From the NCBI RefSeq assembly GCF_001650195.1, contig NZ_LXYR01000032.1:1-58620 (forward strand): a stretch of DNA of 58,620 nt, in the 5' to 3' direction. A program made the translations under genes and the position numbers. Under the pieces are notes generated by a model, which saw only the letters and a list, made by a program, of their open reading frames with translations, searched no databases and had not been told where the DNA came from. Shown in pieces: positions 26,948 to 35,796 of the stretch (position 1 is its first letter; every line of letters starts with the position of its first letter). The DNA is from Phormidesmis priestleyi BC1401 (lineage in GTDB: Bacteria; Cyanobacteriota; Cyanobacteriia; Leptolyngbyales; Leptolyngbyaceae).

Positions 26948-27781
26948 TCAGGATTTCTGTCCCAACTCTCTCGATCGCATCCATGCCGCTTTTACGGCTT
27001 CAATCACTGCCGATCGAAAGCCCGCTTTTTCTAACACCGCGATCCCCGCGATCGTCGTCCCTCCCGGACTGGTAACGCGATCTTTGAGTTCGCCAGGGTG
27101 AATGCCTTCTTCTTGCAGCAGTTGAGCCGTTCCGCGCACGGTTTGCAGGGCAAGTTTGAGCGCGATCGCTCTTGGCAACCCTGCCGCAACTCCGCCATCT
27201 GCTAACGCTTCGACCATCAATGCCACATAGCCAGGACCCGACCCCGACAATCCGGTTACAGCGTCCATCATCGACTCTGGCACATCCACCACGTCGCCAA
27301 CAGTTCCTAAAATGCGTCGGGCAAGATCTAGGTGATCAGCCTGAACGTGTTGACCAGCCGCGATCGCCGTGATGCCTGCCCCGACTGCTGCGGGAGTGTT
27401 GGGCATCGCCCGAATCACAGGCTGTCCTGGAAACGCTGATTCCAAAACACTCAGGGGCGTTCCTGCCAAAATCGAGATCACTAAAGCTGACGGGCTACGA
27501 TCGCAATCCGATAAACCCGCCGCGACTTGTTCAAAAGCTTGAGGCTTGATCGCGAGAAAGAGAACCTCGATCGCGCGCGCAGCGACCTGATTGTCCCCCG
27601 TGACCTGTACTCCGTACTGCTGCGCTAAAAACTCTTGCCGTTTAGCCTGTGGCTCACTCACCACCATGTCGCCAGGCAAATAAACCTGCCCAACGACAAG
27701 ACGGGACAACAGGGCTTCCCCCATCATCCCGCCGCCAATCATTCCAAATTTAGTAGACAAGGTGAGTCCCCAAAAAATCAA
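26948..27781 (-). CDS. proC: pyrroline-5-carboxylate reductase
   Basis: 277 aa; last step of proline synthesis, reducing P5C with NAD(P)H. It has the Rossmann loop FGMIGGGMMGEALLSRL, LAIKPQAFEQV, RAMPNTPAAVGAGITAI, and the C-terminal GSGPGYVALMVEALADGGVAAGL with VTSPGGTTIAGI. Both candidate starts (27781, 27760) are TTG; the second gives the usual S-T-K-F-G start. It lies downstream of sepF on the same strand, as in other cyanobacteria. Confidence 0.93.
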   Translation of the reverse strand: MIFWGLTLSTKFGMIGGGMMGEALLSRLVVGQVYLPGDMVVSEPQAKRQEFLAQQYGVQVTGDNQVAARAIEVLFLAIKPQAFEQVAAGLSDCDRSPSALVISILAGTPLSVLESAFPGQPVIRAMPNTPAAVGAGITAIAAGQHVQADHLDLARRILGTVGDVVDVPESMMDAVTGLSGSGPGYVALMVEALADGGVAAGLPRAIALKLALQTVRGTAQLLQEEGIHPGELKDRVTSPGGTTIAGIAVLEKAGFRSAVIEAVKAAWMRSRELGQKS

Positions 27782-27850
27782 GTTTCAGTCAGGCATCGGG
27801 TATCAGGTGCAATCATTTACAGCATCATCCTGACTCCTGATCCTTAGCCT

Positions 27851-28462
27851 CTATTGGGCTGCTCTGACTGACTCGGTTGCCCATGCAGGAGTCGGGGCTG
27901 CGGGACGTGCGGGACGCACAGGTTGAGGTTGTGGCACTTCATGAATGACACCCGTTTGAGTGCTAACTTGAACACAGCTAGGCGTGAAGAGGAAGATGCT
28001 TTCGCCAATGCGCTCTTGATGACCATCAATCGCGTAGGTGCCACCCGCCACAAAATCAACTGCTCTTTGCGCTTGGTCAGGGTCCATGATCGTCAGGTTT
28101 AACACGACTGACTTACGCTCACGCAAGGCTTGAATGGCTTGGGGCATTTCTTCAAAAGTGCGGGGTTCCATCACCACGACTTCTGAGATACCATTAGCGG
28201 CTCCGGGCATTCCAATCACGTTATTCATGCTGTTGTTCACACCTGTTGCAATAGGGGTAGTTTCGGGATTAGTGGCGACGCGATCGCGGAACCGTTGCCG
28301 ACGTGCGCGGCTTTCTTCATCAGCGATCGGAGCAGGAACCGGATTCTCTTCTTGATAGAGAGTCTGATATTCCTGTCCATCCATTTCGTCATACTCATAT
28401 TCATAATCTGCTTGTTCGTTCAAGCCGACAAAATCACGCAGTTTGCTGAAGATACTCATCAT
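27851..28462 (-). CDS. sepF: cell division protein SepF
   Basis: 203 aa (or 202 from the second Met). An amphipathic membrane-targeting N-terminus [15 protein letters not shown] is followed by an acidic linker and the SepF core: [40 protein letters not shown] and [13 protein letters not shown]. The C-terminal tail is Pro/Ala-rich. SepF links FtsZ to the membrane in cyanobacteria. Gene order pipX-pipY-(gap)-sepF-proC is conserved in the phylum. Confidence 0.93.
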   Translation of the reverse strand: MMSIFSKLRDFVGLNEQADYEYEYDEMDGQEYQTLYQEENPVPAPIADEESRARRQRFRDRVATNPETTPIATGVNNSMNNVIGMPGAANGISEVVVMEPRTFEEMPQAIQALRERKSVVLNLTIMDPDQAQRAVDFVAGGTYAIDGHQERIGESIFLFTPSCVQVSTQTGVIHEVPQPQPVRPARPAAPTPAWATESVRAAQ

Positions 28463-28782
28463 TTAAGCTCCATTACACTTTCAAGGGAGAACATTGGAAG
28501 ACCAGATTTTAACCACTGAGGTAGCAAACGATACAGCCGGACTCAGGTTTTATTAGACGGCAGCAATGAAAGTCTGAGTTAACGCATTTACGCTTAATCG
28601 TAAGGACTAAATTTCTGATTTGCAACTCAGGAAGTCTATCACATTACTGTTGAGAATTAATGAATAAATAATATACCTCTAGGTCGCAAATTTGAAAGCC
28701 CCTATGAACTTTTTTTGCTATCTCAGTCATTATTCTATCGGCTAGTTCAACTTTTGAATCACTCGATCGTTGATTTCTACAG

Positions 28783-29207
28783 TCAGCTAACCCAGATATC
28801 CTGTAAATCTTTGCATAGAGGATTTTCTATAAAGTAGACCTCAGATGGATCGTGAGCAGAGATTCTTGATAATGTCCCCACAATGAGTAAAATCTTGCCA
28901 TGAAGCAGAGCTTTAAAGCTAGATTTTTTCAACTGTTTGATCAACACAATCAAGGTTAGTTTCAACGTTGTAGAAACCAAATTTATGACTCAACGCTGGC
29001 TTGAAAAATGGAGTGAGATAGATTCAGTTGGTTCAACCTTATTTCAATCCGCTTAAAACGTTAGTTTCATCACTTCTTGAAGTTGAGTGACCTGAACGAG
29101 CCATCTAGGTCAACTAAGATACCACCTTTTGCTACATCGAACAATTCTTTTGGCGTTAAGTTCAAAAAGTCCTACAGCCCAGCATCAGAGATATCTTTAT
29201 TGCTCAT
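28783..29207 (-). other. intergenic region with decayed coding fragments
   Basis: Within the 958-bp gap between sepF and pipY the minus strand has a 65-codon open frame (28783-28980) and a second piece (29070-29207) reading MSNKDISDAGL, a TAG, then LTPKELFDVAKGGILVDLDG. Neither is a convincing intact gene; the second looks like the end of a broken one. Near 29274-29310, GTAGGTTAGATTGAGGCATG...CCCAACACTAC resembles a common cyanobacterial dispersed repeat. The rest of 28463-29421 shows nothing I can name. Confidence 0.3.
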
Positions 29208-29421
29208 AGATGACTCACGAGTTAGTCGCAGTTGAACAATAAGTAAGCGAGTAGAGTTGAAGATAAAGTAGCTGTAGGTTAGATTGAGGCATGAAGCCCA
29301 ACACTACAAATAATTGCGCCTACCTACTTAGTTGCTGATACAACAGTGCCAGTGATTACTCACCCATCTGCATCGACTGCTAAAAGGGTTGAGGGTTAAA
29401 CCGTACCCTGATTCGCTAGAC

Positions 29422-30105
29422 TCAACGTTGCAAATCTCCATATAAAATTCGTCCGGGTCGAATCATAGTGGCTCCCGATCGGATTGCCAACAGATAATCT
29501 TCGGACATGCCCATTGAGAGTTGGTCTAAATAGAGTCCCTCTATATTCAGTTGTTGAATCTTAACCGCAAGTTCGCGAGTTTGCACAAAAAGATTGAAAA
29601 TTTCTGTAGATTCTAGACCGAGGGGCGCGATCGTCATCAACCCTCGGATGTCTAAATGCTTACAGTCACTCAACTGAGGCAGATCTGCCAATAGGTCTGC
29701 CTCAGTCCAGCCAAATTTATTGGGGTCAGGAAGCAGTTTAACCTGCAGACAGATTTGAGGTTTGTGGGGGCGATCGACGGCAAGTTGATTGAGTCGCTGC
29801 GCTAGTTTCAAGCTATCGACTGAATGAATCCACTCAAACTGCTCTAGGGCTTTCTTTGCCTTGTTTGCTTGCAGATGCCCGATCAAATGCCAGGTAACAT
29901 CGGTCAAGTCTTTAAGTTGTTCTTGTTTGACTTCGGCATCTTGAATGCGGTTTTCGCCAAAGTCTCGCACCCCGGCGGCATAAGCGATCCGCATCACCTC
30001 AGCAGACACTTGCTTAGTGACTGCCACAATGCGAACCGTGTCAGGAATAGTTTCGCGGAATCGAACGATTCGATCTTTGAGCGAGTCAGAATCAACAGCC
30101 ATCAT
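29422..30105 (-). CDS. pipY: YggS/PLPBP-family PLP-binding protein PipY
   Basis: This 227-aa alanine-racemase-fold protein binds PLP and maintains PLP and amino-acid homeostasis. The PLP lysine is in VRIVAVTKQVSAEVM. GVRDFGENRIQDAEVKQEQL, WHLIGHLQANKAKKAL, LDQLSMGMSEDYLLAIRSG and RPGRILYGD follow. Its start overlaps the end of pipX by 4 bp, the conserved cyanobacterial pipX-pipY arrangement. Confidence 0.93.
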   Translation of the reverse strand: MMAVDSDSLKDRIVRFRETIPDTVRIVAVTKQVSAEVMRIAYAAGVRDFGENRIQDAEVKQEQLKDLTDVTWHLIGHLQANKAKKALEQFEWIHSVDSLKLAQRLNQLAVDRPHKPQICLQVKLLPDPNKFGWTEADLLADLPQLSDCKHLDIRGLMTIAPLGLESTEIFNLFVQTRELAVKIQQLNIEGLYLDQLSMGMSEDYLLAIRSGATMIRPGRILYGDLQR

Positions 30106-30371
30106 TGAAACGTGCGTTTGTGAATGATCTGAAGCTGATCGTACTCCTGAGACAACCTAGTCCGACGCAGCATTCGCAGCCGATTTTCGACCAGCACTTT
30201 AGACTCGGTGCGGTTAATTGGTTCAAACTCGATGCCATCGCCGCTGTTTGAGACGATGAAAAAGAGTCGCTGGGCATAGAGAGTGCTAAATAACTCTCGC
30301 TTGTCTTCTACCGAACACACTCTGAACAGCAAACCAAATGTGGGGTGATTTAGATAGGTCTCAGTGCTCAT
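30102..30371 (-). CDS. pipX: PII-interacting coactivator PipX
   Basis: 89 aa, exactly the family length. The Tudor-like domain (YLNHPTFGLLFRVCSVEDKR, LYAQRLFFIVSN) is followed by C-terminal helices (ENRLRMLRRTRLSQEYDQL). PipX coactivates NtcA when released from PII, linking nitrogen status to transcription. It is the first gene of a coupled pair with pipY. Confidence 0.95.
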   Translation of the reverse strand: MSTETYLNHPTFGLLFRVCSVEDKRELFSTLYAQRLFFIVSNSGDGIEFEPINRTESKVLVENRLRMLRRTRLSQEYDQLQIIHKRTFQ

Positions 30372-30689
30372 TCAGAATTGGCTCAACAGGGTATCTGGAG
30401 AATAAGATTGCGATCGGGCTGAAGTGAATAACAAATTGTAATGAATATCTTCAGCTTTGTGAGTAGTAAATTCTAATTCGTTCTTATTTTGCTTTCTATG
30501 CGATGAGAGCGATGATTTTTGTAGCAGACATTACAGATTATAAATGTCACCGTGACGGTTTATAAATTCGTCTACATCTGTTATCTCTATACTTCGTGTA
30601 AAGATATCTGCAACCATTAAAAGCGCAAAACCTGGAAGTTTTACCGCCAGGTTTCGCACTTTTTGAGTTAAACGCGATCGCTCTCTAGA
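30372..30689. other. intergenic region between pipX and desA
   Basis: AT-rich 318-bp stretch. It should hold the pipX promoter on the minus strand, and it contains the desA terminator hairpin near 30623-30657. No ORF or further structure is convincing. Confidence 0.5.
30623..30657 (-). terminator. intrinsic terminator of desA
   Basis: AAACCTGG (30628-30635) pairs with CCAGGTTT (30647-30654), extended by GCG/CGC across a bulge. The minus strand continues TTTTGCGCTTTT. A T-run also follows on the plus strand, so it may work both ways. Confidence 0.65.
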
Positions 30690-31736
30690 TCACCGTTTGC
30701 TCTGATATTCCTCAAACGATTGATAGGCGTAAGTGGGGTGATAAAGATGGCACTTATCCGTAATCTGCTTCATTAGCTTCCAAGAGAAGTGATGCTCTTG
30801 CAGCGAATTTCCCCACGTCTTTTGCAGGCTGCGGTGCGCGAGTCGCAAATTATAAGACGGAATCGCCGTTGATAGATGGTGAGGAATGTGAACATTAATG
30901 TGATGGCAGAGAAACTCAACCCAAAACGGATATTCACAGTGAACGGTGCCAAATAGCTGCGCTTGAGCCGCATCCCAGTCTTCTGGCTCAGAAAAGTGAA
31001 TGTCGGGCAGCGTGTGATGCACCAGCGTAAAGGTGCTCATCCAGAAGTGATAAACCAGCCAAGGCACCAGCCAAAATTTGACAAATCCCCAAATCCCAGT
31101 CGTCGCAATTAGGGTCGGGAAGACGATCGCCGCAAACAACACGACAACCGCGATCGAGACTTTCACTTTGTCGCGATCTTTCGGCTCATATTGAGACAGA
31201 TCAAAGTGAATAATCCCCCAATGCAAAATCGAGGCTAGCCACCACAAACGACCGCGCATGTGTTCATAACCAACGCGCCGAACGGTGCCAAACTCGTCAT
31301 AGACCTCTGGGCGAAAGGGCTGCCACGCGTTATCCACATCCATTTTGTTGGTGTGGTTGTGGTGTTGGTTGTGCAAAATGCGCCAGCAGTGGAACGGGTA
31401 GATCAGCGGTGCCATAAAGATATGACCCACCAAATCATTAACCCATCTGCGCTTTGCAAACGATCGGTGCCCACAGTCGTGAGAAATCACAAAAAACCCG
31501 GTGAGGGCAGTGCCCGTAAACACCCAGGCGAAAGGAAGCAAAAACCAGGGCGATGTCTGAATTGCCCAATAGCCGAGACCCACCATCAAAACATTGACCA
31601 GCACCATCGTCCAGGCTTTTTGCATATTGCGCTGAAAGCTTTCGCGGGGCAGAGTTTTGAGAATATCTTTGAGACGGAGCTTTGAACCAGTGAGATCGAG
31701 AGCCGGATTGTGAGACTGGATGGTCGGTGCTGTCAT
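30690..31736 (-). CDS. desA: acyl-lipid delta-12 desaturase
   Basis: 348 aa from ATG 31736 ([15 protein letters not shown]); the frame upstream is open but non-homologous. The three His boxes are HDCGH, HNQHH and [45 protein letters not shown] and [21 protein letters not shown] closely match cyanobacterial DesA. It introduces the delta-12 double bond into membrane lipid acyl chains and is usually cold-induced. Four membrane spans are visible. A terminator-like hairpin lies in its leader. Confidence 0.93.
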   Translation of the reverse strand: MTAPTIQSHNPALDLTGSKLRLKDILKTLPRESFQRNMQKAWTMVLVNVLMVGLGYWAIQTSPWFLLPFAWVFTGTALTGFFVISHDCGHRSFAKRRWVNDLVGHIFMAPLIYPFHCWRILHNQHHNHTNKMDVDNAWQPFRPEVYDEFGTVRRVGYEHMRGRLWWLASILHWGIIHFDLSQYEPKDRDKVKVSIAVVVLFAAIVFPTLIATTGIWGFVKFWLVPWLVYHFWMSTFTLVHHTLPDIHFSEPEDWDAAQAQLFGTVHCEYPFWVEFLCHHINVHIPHHLSTAIPSYNLRLAHRSLQKTWGNSLQEHHFSWKLMKQITDKCHLYHPTYAYQSFEEYQSKR

Positions 31737-31773
31737 GAATGGATTTTTTCCTCCGAGTAGTGTTCGGAACGCA

Positions 31774-31806
31774 CAGAAAAACCTGCCTAGCTGTGAGCAG
31801 GTCTTT
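31774..31806 (-). terminator. terminator-like hairpin 38 nt upstream of desA
   Basis: On the minus strand, AAAAGACCTGC and GCAGGTTTTT form a stem of about ten pairs with one G-U, around a 10-nt loop, and end in a T-run. It could end transcripts of the upstream DUF1574 gene or act as an attenuator or thermosensor in the desA leader. Confidence 0.5.
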
Positions 31807-31997
31807 TGCCAACGGGCTGGCTGCACGATCGCACCTCTAAGGTGGACAAGTTTTTCAAAAACTTATCGTTGGCTAGAGGCAATGCAGTGTTGTTTGTAAC
31901 AAAACCTTAATCGTTATATCACAATTCGATAACGCTCTAGCGAAAATTTATAAAGTTGAAGCGCGATCGTGAACACAATCCTTTTGATACCCAGCAA

Positions 31998-34900
31998 TCA
32001 ACGTTTTATCCAAGGAATCAGAGGATCTTTTGCAATGTGATCAGACACCGCAAACGCGCCATATCGATTTAGGTGGCTGGGGTCAGAGAAGAAGTCATTT
32101 TCCATCTTCCATTCTTCCCCCAAGTTGCGGTAAGTAAACCCCAACTCAGCAGAAGCACGTAGCATGTATTGCTGAAATGCCTGCTCATGCTCTCGGCGCA
32201 CCGAGTCAAGATACTCCCCTGACAGCGGCAGATTGATGAACACGAGAGGAATCTTTCGGGACTGAGTAAACTTTGCGAGAGAGGCGATCGCCTCAGCCTG
32301 TCCGCCCTCTAATCGAAAATCGGCATAGTCACCGTCACTGTTGCCCGCCACTCTAGAATATTTCTGATAATAGGTTGCTGGGTTGAATCGATTTGAGATC
32401 GGCAAAAAGCCATTGACATCAATTAATCCCTGTCCGTCTTGAGCGATCGTCAGATCAGCGTCGTGATCAGCACTCGGAGTTAATTTAAGCCCAGATGCGA
32501 CCTCGTGCTGAAAGAGCGTTTTGAGTGATTCTCGCTGATTATAAGTGCTAGAAAGATTTGCCAGCGACTGATTTAGCCAAGTGTTGACTGCTTGATAGCT
32601 GTCTGCCACAACAGAATTAGTGGATGAAATCGTTCCTAATGACTGAGTTAAAGAGGATTCAGGAACGGGAGTCGGAACCGCTGCGATCGCGGGCGGAGAT
32701 GGATCATTCGGGAGTTTCTTAAAGCCCTGGGAGACGGCGATCGCATTATAGGTGACATCGACGCGCCCGCTATTGAGCGCTCGTGAACCATCTGCCCAGA
32801 TGATCATTTTGGGCATTTTTTCGGCAGGTAAGATGCGGCGCACAATCAAATCAATAACCTGGGCGGTCGCTCCATTCACCCCAAAGTTAAAAACCTTTAA
32901 GCCAGAGTAGCCCTGAGTCGCCAACGCTTGCTGCAACGCAGTCGGATCGATGCCTCGCATGGCTCTAGAACTGCCCATAATCAGCACATCTGGCGCACCC
33001 GACTTCTCAACATATTGACGATAGAGAACCAGCTTTTCGTCCAGTTGACGGGCGTTGAAGGTGGGATAGGGCGATCGAGCCGCATCCACCACAGCTTTCT
33101 GCTGAAGTTGAGCAGCCGCAAGCGCTTTAGCGATCGGAGCCTCGGCGATCGAGTTCGGCGATGGGCTGCGATCGTCCGTAGAGAGAACGGTTTGCCCTGA
33201 CTGAGTAAAGCCAGACCCATTAAAGGCTTCTCCGCGACCAATACCAGGTTTTTGTAGGGACAACTGAGGCAACTTGATTTCGTCTGAGACATTAGGAGAC
33301 GGAGAAACCACTGCGATCGGAGTCGGTTTCATTGGCTCAACGGTTGGCTTGAGAAGTTGTCCTAAAATCCAATCAGACTGGACGGTGAGCAAGAGACCGA
33401 GCGTTCCCCACACAAAAGCAAGTTTTGTAGGGTGAGAAATCCCCGGTTTTGCGTCTAACGTCCGGTTACTAGAAGCTGAAACGACAAATAGCTGCGATCG
33501 AGTCAACAGTCCCTGCACCGATTCGAGCAGCCGACTGAGAGCAGCTTGCAGATCATTGGAGGTTAAGTCCGATCGGCGCGTCAGTTCACCCGATTCGGTC
33601 AGCAAGTCACCCACATATTCATCTGAAGCGGCAAATTCTGGAGTGGCGGCGGGCACTAAGCGATCGCGAACCCCAAAATCAGCTCCATAGCTCCAAGCGG
33701 GGCGCACTTGTCCGGCTCTGCGCCCATAGATTCTCACCCCTGCAACCCCTGGAATATCGAGCGGTTTGAGAAACTGAGCGACCGCTGTTCCGACCCGATT
33801 TTGAGGAGGGCACAGCGGCGCGTCTGCCATGATGTGCAGCAGATCTTCTTTTTGCCGGACTTGAATGCGAATGCCTCCAGTAGCAAGTTGGCGATCGAGA
33901 TCGGGGTTAAGCAATCGAGTTAAGAGATACGCGATCGCCGGAATGTCTCCTTTCTCTGCCAGCCAGTGAGTTGAGTCAGCCAACGCCGTATGAATAGAGG
34001 CGGGTAAATTGAGCCACTCGACCCATGCAGGGGTGTCATCTGGGGCTGTTTTGTCTCCTTGTCCTGCGGTGGCTCCATAAACCGTGGCAGACTGAATGCC
34101 CTGAGGGGCGATCGCGTTAAGCAACGGCTGGATAGCCGCGATCGCTCGTTTCTGATCAGGAGCAGGCGACCCCGTGCAGGAAACGTGAAGCGTCGTGTCC
34201 TTCAGCGTTGCAGAAGCGCGAATAGTTTCGTCACAGGTGCGATCGAGCAGCCGAGAAATTGCTTCAGCGTCTCCCCAGCGCGCCCATTCTTTGAGCATCT
34301 CATCGGGAGGAGTCAGATCTACGCGCAGCGTCCATTCGGGCTGGGGTTCTCCGTGAACTTGGCTAAAGACGATCGCGTCTTGAAAGCCTGACAACTCTAA
34401 ATCACGCAGCTTTTGCGCGATCGATTCTGCCATCAGAGACGCATCGGGGCTGTAGATAGACTCGCACATCACCCAGAGCCGCGAGTGGTCGGGCGTGCCT
34501 TGTTGCGACGGCACCATTTTTACAGTCGCCCGGACTGCGACCCCTAACGCGTTGAGAAACTCACTCAGATAACGAGCGATCGCATCCGGTCGCCCCTGTT
34601 TGGCAAGTTGAATATTGGCGATCGCCAGCGAAGAGGTTGGAGTGTCATCGGTTAGAACAGACCTGGCAACCGATGCTCCTTTTTGCAGCTTTTCTAGGTA
34701 GCGATCGAGTTGATTGAGATAAATCACGTCTGCCCACGCGGGGCGCACCTGACCCAGCGATCGCCCATAGAGCAAGACCTGATAGACTTGAGGCTGACTG
34801 TTAGGAACAAATCGCTCTAGATTTGTCTCGGCGAGAGCGCGAACGACCCGAAGCAACAGCAGCGATCGGAGTGGGCACTCCTGACCTTCGCACAAGATAT

Positions 34901-35039
34901 ACAAGTTATTACCCCGCAAGCGTACCTGCACTCGCACCTGCGGTAAGTCAATGACCTGATCAAGCCACTGAACTAGAGTCGTGGGTCTGTTTTTTACAGG
35001 TCTCGTCGAGGAGGGCGGGCGCTCAGGTACGTTCAACAT
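31998..35039 (-). CDS. DUF1574 family protein with SGNH-like C-terminal domain
   Basis: 1013 aa. The N-terminal half repeats a small module three or more times (VQVRLRGNNLYILCEGQECP...VLLYGRSLGQVRPAWADVIY; then ATVYGATAGQG, VRIYGRRAGQVRPAWSYG). A hydrophobic segment near KLAFVWGTLGLLLTVQSDW may anchor it. The C-terminal DUF1574 part resembles SGNH/GDSL folds: VLIMGSSRAMRGIDPTALQQ, KVFNFGVNGATAQVIDLIV, MIIWADGSRALNSG, ENDFFSDPSHLNRYGAFAVS. The Ser in GSSR and the D-x-x-H in SDPSH are likely catalytic-type residues. The substrate is unknown; an extracytoplasmic polysaccharide-modifying role is an inference. Confidence 0.82.
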   Translation of the reverse strand: MLNVPERPPSSTRPVKNRPTTLVQWLDQVIDLPQVRVQVRLRGNNLYILCEGQECPLRSLLLLRVVRALAETNLERFVPNSQPQVYQVLLYGRSLGQVRPAWADVIYLNQLDRYLEKLQKGASVARSVLTDDTPTSSLAIANIQLAKQGRPDAIARYLSEFLNALGVAVRATVKMVPSQQGTPDHSRLWVMCESIYSPDASLMAESIAQKLRDLELSGFQDAIVFSQVHGEPQPEWTLRVDLTPPDEMLKEWARWGDAEAISRLLDRTCDETIRASATLKDTTLHVSCTGSPAPDQKRAIAAIQPLLNAIAPQGIQSATVYGATAGQGDKTAPDDTPAWVEWLNLPASIHTALADSTHWLAEKGDIPAIAYLLTRLLNPDLDRQLATGGIRIQVRQKEDLLHIMADAPLCPPQNRVGTAVAQFLKPLDIPGVAGVRIYGRRAGQVRPAWSYGADFGVRDRLVPAATPEFAASDEYVGDLLTESGELTRRSDLTSNDLQAALSRLLESVQGLLTRSQLFVVSASSNRTLDAKPGISHPTKLAFVWGTLGLLLTVQSDWILGQLLKPTVEPMKPTPIAVVSPSPNVSDEIKLPQLSLQKPGIGRGEAFNGSGFTQSGQTVLSTDDRSPSPNSIAEAPIAKALAAAQLQQKAVVDAARSPYPTFNARQLDEKLVLYRQYVEKSGAPDVLIMGSSRAMRGIDPTALQQALATQGYSGLKVFNFGVNGATAQVIDLIVRRILPAEKMPKMIIWADGSRALNSGRVDVTYNAIAVSQGFKKLPNDPSPPAIAAVPTPVPESSLTQSLGTISSTNSVVADSYQAVNTWLNQSLANLSSTYNQRESLKTLFQHEVASGLKLTPSADHDADLTIAQDGQGLIDVNGFLPISNRFNPATYYQKYSRVAGNSDGDYADFRLEGGQAEAIASLAKFTQSRKIPLVFINLPLSGEYLDSVRREHEQAFQQYMLRASAELGFTYRNLGEEWKMENDFFSDPSHLNRYGAFAVSDHIAKDPLIPWIKR

Positions 35040-35469
35040 CAGAAGCGGAATTCCTTGTGGTGGGTCAGACGGCTCATTTTGCTCTCCGAGGTTTGCACAC
35101 TCGGCTCTACTTTTTCACACTGATTTTCGTTTTCACCGAGCTTTTCTTTGATATGGTAAGCAAAAGTTAATCAATTCACGCAACAACGAGCTAGGAATTC
35201 AGACTGTAAGTCTGTAAACTTGCTAGGCTAAACGCAATACACGAATAAACGGATAGATCTACGACGAGTTGGAGCTTTGAGAAGCAAATTGACTCCTCTA
35301 GTTTCGGTCTCTCATGATACTGTCCCAGGTTCAGATTTAAGATACGACTACTTGAGTCTTTCGTAGGCTGAAATCTTAGAGATTCTAGTCTAGAAATCAA
35401 CAATTTCAACTATTCTTTGAGAAATTGCAGCCATATCTCGCCATTTTGCCCCCTACTCAGGAAATCTTG
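35040..35469. other. divergent intergenic region
   Basis: 430 bp between the DUF1574 gene (minus) and a small plus-strand gene. It should contain both promoters. A 72-codon minus-strand frame at 35191-35409 has no convincing features. I see no repeat or RNA structure here. Confidence 0.4.
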
Positions 35470-35727
35470 ATGGAATCATCTGACCCAAAATCGCGTCCGA
35501 TCGAGTCGCAGACCCGTCTCAACTCACTAATCGATCCCGAAATTCTAGTTGGGCTAGCAGTGGTGCCTATATTGATAGGCATGGTTGGAGTTCGAGCGAT
35601 CGTCGATGGGCTACAGGAACTTGGATCGCTGAGTGAAGAGATTTTTAGAGGCGATCGATTACCTGTTTTAGACGTTTCAAATTCACAACCCCCCGAAGGT
35701 TCTCTAAGACAAACTCAGAATAATTGA
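35470..35727 (+). CDS. small single-span membrane protein
   Basis: 85 aa from ATG 35470 (MESSDPKSRPIESQTRL). It has one strong hydrophobic helix (ILVGLAVVPILIGMVGVRAIV) flanked by charged segments. It lies 69 bp upstream of ppc on the same strand and may be co-transcribed. The family is not recognised. Confidence 0.55.
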   Translation: MESSDPKSRPIESQTRLNSLIDPEILVGLAVVPILIGMVGVRAIVDGLQELGSLSEEIFRGDRLPVLDVSNSQPPEGSLRQTQNN

Positions 35728-35796
35728 ATGGTTCGCGACTATTAGAATCAAATATTTCCTCGTAAGATTGTTGAATCTCTCTGCTGGAACCGCTTT

